Position numbers and translations under genes: made by a program | From: Bacillus sp. X1(2014) | GTDB taxonomy: Bacteria; Bacillota; Bacilli; Bacillales_B; DSM-18226 | Direction: 5' to 3' | Assembly: GCF_007678255.1 (NCBI RefSeq) | Contig: NZ_VEED01000043.1 | Location: 1-8,068 of the forward strand | DNA length: 8,068 bases | The notes under the pieces: model-generated | Told to the model about the DNA's origin: nothing | Databases searched by the model: none | What the model saw: only the letters and a program-made list of their open reading frames with translations | Shown here: one piece after another, positions 5,969 to 8,068 of the stretch | Layout of the letters: each line of letters begins with the position of its first letter | Numbering within the stretch: position 1 is the stretch's first letter

Positions 5969-6175
5969 ATGGCAAACAACAACAACTCAAATCAATTATT
6001 GGTTCCAGGTGTTGAACAAGCTCTAAGCCAAATGAAATATGAAATTGCTTCTGAATTTGGTGTAAATCTTGGAGCTGACACTACTTCACGTGCCAACGGA
6101 TCTGTTGGTGGTGAAATCACAAAGCGTCTAGTAGCAATGGCTGAATCTCAATTAGGCGGCGGATTCTCTCGTTAA
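5969..6175 (+). CDS. sspA: Alpha/beta-type small acid-soluble spore protein
   Basis: A 68-residue SASP that coats forespore DNA, shifting it toward an A-like form and protecting it from UV, heat and oxidants. On germination it is degraded as an amino acid source. The start [14 protein letters not shown], the GPR protease recognition core EIASEF within [10 protein letters not shown], and the second conserved block [12 protein letters not shown] are all classic for the alpha/beta family. The C-terminal GGGFSR is also typical. It is transcribed from a sigma-G-type promoter and translated from an unusually strong ribosome binding site, and it ends in a strong terminator. Its position after thiI and before an acyl-CoA synthetase matches sspA of B. 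subtilis. Because alpha/beta SASPs are a multigene family of near-identical members, the symbol rests on location rather than sequence alone. Confidence 0.95.
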   Translation: MANNNNSNQLLVPGVEQALSQMKYEIASEFGVNLGADTTSRANGSVGGEITKRLVAMAESQLGGGFSR

Positions 6176-6199
6176 TAAAAAATAATATACGATGGCTAC

Positions 6200-6233
6200 A
6201 GAGAGCGTAGGGGTTACCCCTCGCTCTCTTTTT
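6200..6233 (+). terminator. Terminator of sspA
   Basis: AGAGAGCG (6200-6207) pairs with CGCTCTCT (6222-6229), continuing past a bulged T into AGGGG with CCCCT around a TTA loop. T's run from 6229 to 6233. This 13-bp GC-rich stem is the most stable terminator in the window and isolates sspA from the following gene. Confidence 0.9.
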
Positions 6234-6274
6234 CATGTTCAGGATAGTAATAAATAATTTAAAAAGAATATCAA

Positions 6275-6303
6275 TTTTAAATTATCGAATAATTTTGTAT
6301 AAT
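6275..6303 (+). promoter_or_regulatory. Promoter candidate for the acyl-CoA synthetase gene
   Basis: TATAAT at 6298-6303 is a perfect -10 hexamer, with TTTTAA (6275-6280) as a poor -35 at a 17-base spacing. The leader would be about 38 bases. The region is very AT-rich, so chance matches are likely. An overlapping weak sigma-H-like pattern (6263-6292) is treated separately in the findings. Confidence 0.45.
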
Positions 6304-6334
6304 TAATATTGTGGGTTAAAATATCTTATTTCTT

Positions 6335-6343
6335 AAGGGGGAG
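6335..6343 (+). promoter_or_regulatory. RBS that sets the ytcI start
   Basis: AAGGGGGAG lies just ahead of the ATG at 6348. The upstream in-frame TTG at 6309 has no such site and would prepend 13 residues of leader sequence. Confidence 0.8.
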
Positions 6344-6347
6344 AAGC

Positions 6348-7934
6348 ATGAAGCGGGAAGATTTGATTGCACCAGAAAGGTATAATCTAGTCTCAGAAAT
6401 GGAGCGTTTTGCAAAGGAACCGAACCGAGTGGCATTGAAGTGGGAGAATGAGGCAGGAGAAACCCAGCAAGTTACATACGAACAATTAATAAAGAAAGTG
6501 AACCAAGCGGCTAATGTGTTCGCTAAGAATGGCCTAAATAAGGGAGATGTGGTCCTTGTCATCGTGCCGCGTCTCATTGAGGCATATGTCGTTTATTTGG
6601 CAGCTTTAAAAGCGGGGATGGTCGTTATTCCAAGTTCGGAAATGTTAAAGGAAAAAGATCTGCACTACCGGATCACACACGGTGATGTAAAAGGTGTGAT
6701 TAGTTATTATCCATACGTGAATCAATTTGAAAATATCAACCAATCCCAGTCATTGGTAAGATTGACGATCGGTGGAACTGAACCGGGCTGGATTGACTTG
6801 GATACAGAGATGGGAGCTGCTTCCGAAAGCTTCGAACAAGCTGACACCCTTAGAGAAGATATGGCCTTTTTATCCTATACGTCTGGAACAACAGGGAACC
6901 CCAAAGGGGTTGTCCATACACATGGCTGGGCTTATGCTCATTTAAAAACAGCTGCTCCACAGTGGCTTTGTATTGAAGATGGTGACATGGTTTGGGCAAC
7001 TGCCGGCCCTGGCTGGCAAAAATGGATTTGGAGTCCATTCTTATCTGTTCTAGGCTCCGGCGGAACAGGATTAGTTTACAACGGAAAATTTGAACCGAAA
7101 AAATATTTGAGCCTCCTCCAAAAATATAATGTAAATGTCCTTTGCTGTACACCGACGGAATATCGATTAATGGCGAAGGTAGATAATTTAGCTGATTACC
7201 AATTACCAAATCTTCATAGTGCTGTCTCTGCAGGCGAACCTTTAAATCGAGAAGTAATTGATACGTTTAGAAAACATTTTAATATTGATGTCCGTGACGG
7301 TTATGGACAAACAGAGAATACCTTACTTGTGGGCGTTACCAAAGGAATGGAATTGAAATCTGGTTCCATGGGCAAGCCGACGCCTGGAAACAGGGTTGAA
7401 ATCATTAACGAAGAGGGACAGGTGTGTGCAGTTGGTGAAGTGGGTGATATCGCTGTCCATGTAGAAACACCAGCTTTATTTAAAAACTATTATAAAGATC
7501 CGGAAAGAACTGCGATGCAGTTCCGCGGTGATTATTATGTAACCGGTGATAAGGCAAAAATGGACGAAGAAGGCTATTTCTGGTTTGAAGGACGGGGAGA
7601 TGATATTATTATCAGCTCTGGGTATACGATTGGACCATTTGAAGTGGAGGATGCGCTTGTTAAACATCCTTTTGTTAAGGAATGTGCAGTCGTGGCAAGT
7701 CCGGATGAGATTCGCGGCTTCATTGTCAAAGCATTTGTTGTCTTAAAAGATGATGTGGATTCCACCGACCCTGAATTAACAACAACATTACAGGAACATG
7801 TGAAAACCCTTACAGCACCATATAAGTATCCAAGGAAAATAGAATATATTACTGAGCTTCCTAAAACAACCTCTGGGAAAATTCGTCGGATCGAACTTCG
7901 AAAAAAGGAATTTGAGGGAGCGAAACAAGTATAA
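6348..7934 (+). CDS. ytcI: Acyl-CoA synthetase, YtcI type (AMP-forming)
   Basis: A 528-residue AMP-forming acyl-CoA synthetase of the ANL superfamily. It activates a carboxylic acid to an acyl-adenylate and then to a CoA thioester. Motifs in order: the ATP-phosphate loop YTSGTTGNPKGVVHTHG (177-193), the adenine-binding motif GYGQTEN (318-324), the ribose-binding TGDK with D401, the hinge GRGDDIIISSGY, and the adenylation lysine K511 in PKTTSGKIRR, a site often acetylated in this family. The GYGQTE motif lacks the WWQTE tryptophan of acetyl-CoA synthetases, so an acid longer than acetate is more likely; the true substrate cannot be read from sequence. Length and N-terminus (MKREDLIAPERYN) match B. 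subtilis YtcI. The ATG at 6348 is chosen by its ribosome binding site. It appears monocistronic between two terminators. Confidence 0.92.
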   Translation: MKREDLIAPERYNLVSEMERFAKEPNRVALKWENEAGETQQVTYEQLIKKVNQAANVFAKNGLNKGDVVLVIVPRLIEAYVVYLAALKAGMVVIPSSEMLKEKDLHYRITHGDVKGVISYYPYVNQFENINQSQSLVRLTIGGTEPGWIDLDTEMGAASESFEQADTLREDMAFLSYTSGTTGNPKGVVHTHGWAYAHLKTAAPQWLCIEDGDMVWATAGPGWQKWIWSPFLSVLGSGGTGLVYNGKFEPKKYLSLLQKYNVNVLCCTPTEYRLMAKVDNLADYQLPNLHSAVSAGEPLNREVIDTFRKHFNIDVRDGYGQTENTLLVGVTKGMELKSGSMGKPTPGNRVEIINEEGQVCAVGEVGDIAVHVETPALFKNYYKDPERTAMQFRGDYYVTGDKAKMDEEGYFWFEGRGDDIIISSGYTIGPFEVEDALVKHPFVKECAVVASPDEIRGFIVKAFVVLKDDVDSTDPELTTTLQEHVKTLTAPYKYPRKIEYITELPKTTSGKIRRIELRKKEFEGAKQV

Positions 7935-7949
7935 AGTGATTGAAGAGAA

Positions 7950-7971
7950 AGCAGGCGGAATTCCGCCTGCT
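7950..7971. repeat. Perfect GC-rich palindromic hairpin after ytcI
   Basis: AGCAGGCGG (7950-7958) pairs perfectly with CCGCCTGCT (7963-7971) around an AATT loop, beginning 15 bases past the ytcI stop. No T-run follows on the plus strand and none is clear on the minus strand, so alone it is not an intrinsic terminator. It may stabilise the 3' end of the mRNA or assist the next hairpin. Confidence 0.8.
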
Positions 7972-7974
7972 CAG

Positions 7975-8019
7975 ACTGTAGACAAACTCGGAAAAAACGA
8001 GCTTGCCTACAGTTTTTTT
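7975..8019 (+). terminator. Terminator downstream of ytcI
   Basis: ACTGTAG (7975-7981) pairs with CTACAGT (8007-8013). After single mismatches the stem continues with CAA/TTG and CTCG/CGAG around a GAAAAAA loop. Seven T's (8013-8019) follow. This is a standard rho-independent terminator, three bases after the preceding perfect palindrome. Confidence 0.88.
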
Positions 8020-8046
8020 GTTGTAAAATAGTAGTAATAAAATCTT

Positions 8047-8054
8047 GAGGTGAT
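8047..8054 (+). promoter_or_regulatory. RBS of the gene entering the right edge
   Basis: GAGGTGAT matches eight bases of the 16S rRNA 3'-end complement and is followed by four bases and an ATG at 8059. A nearer ATG at 8053 overlaps the site and is too close to be used. Confidence 0.65.
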
Positions 8055-8058
8055 GACA

Positions 8059-8068
8059 ATGCTTTCGA
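8059..8068 (+). CDS. Start of an unidentified gene cut by the window edge
   Basis: ATG CTT TCG follows a good ribosome binding site and a terminator that closes the preceding gene, so a new rightward gene very probably begins here. Only three codons (Met-Leu-Ser) are visible, which is too few to identify it. No firm promoter is seen between the terminator and this start; TAAAAT at 8024-8029 is a possible -10 without a good -35. Confidence 0.55.

Noticed and set aside
6309..6347. Longer ytcI starting at TTG 6309
   Set aside because: No RBS, and the extra residues are encoded by the leader and the RBS of the ATG at 6348.
6850..7209. Leftward open frame of 119 codons
   Set aside because: Antisense to the core ATP-binding region of ytcI, with no RBS and no family resemblance.
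7574..8059. Leftward open frame of 161 codons
   Set aside because: Most of it is antisense to the conserved C-terminal domain of the acyl-CoA synthetase, and it reads through the two hairpins at 7950-8019; composition and lack of an RBS argue against a gene.
1..8068. CRISPR array, insertion sequence, phage or defence system
   Set aside because: There are no regularly spaced repeats, transposase, integrase, terminal repeats or toxin-antitoxin-like small genes; all coding sequence belongs to core Bacillaceae genes.

Overview
The window looks like ordinary chromosomal DNA from an endospore-forming, low-GC Gram-positive bacterium of the family Bacillaceae (Bacillus, Neobacillus or a close relative). 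The main evidence is an alpha/beta-type small acid-soluble spore protein gene behind a sigma-G-type promoter, a RefZ-type sporulation regulator behind a sigma-H-type promoter with a Spo0A box, EzrA, strong AGGAGG-type ribosome binding sites, and a gene order close to the ytsP-refZ-ezrA-nifZ-thiI-sspA-ytcI neighbourhood of Bacillus subtilis. No mobile element, phage gene, CRISPR array, tRNA or rRNA is visible.

Layout, left to right. 1-264 holds no recognisable gene. It contains two inverted repeats, one of them a strong two-way terminator, and a possible leftward promoter. 265-747 (minus) encodes a GAF-domain free-methionine-(R)-sulfoxide reductase (YtsP). Its divergent neighbour at 905-1537 encodes the TetR-like regulator RefZ, and the 157-bp gap between them carries both promoters. 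1708-3396 encodes the cell-division regulator EzrA and is closed by its own terminator. 3520-4662 and 4663-5868 form a tight two-gene operon for a cysteine desulfurase (NifZ/IscS type) and ThiI, abutting with zero intervening bases. 5969-6175 encodes a spore DNA-protecting SASP. 6348-7934 encodes an acyl-CoA synthetase of the YtcI type. Two tandem hairpins follow, and a new gene begins at 8059 and runs off the right edge.

The genes fall into three roles. RefZ and EzrA both act on FtsZ ring placement, RefZ at the onset of sporulation and EzrA during vegetative growth. NifZ and ThiI are a sulfur relay: the desulfurase makes a persulfide from cysteine, and ThiI uses it for 4-thiouridine in tRNA and possibly for thiazole synthesis. 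SspA and probably RefZ are developmentally timed, while YtsP and the acyl-CoA synthetase are metabolic or repair enzymes.

Three start sites were set from ribosome binding sites and family length: ytsP at 747, ezrA at a GTG at 1708 and the acyl-CoA synthetase at 6348. I did not find a previously undescribed system. The most rewarding details are regulatory: the sigma-H/Spo0A control region of refZ, the sigma-G promoter of sspA, and the paired hairpins at both ends of the window.
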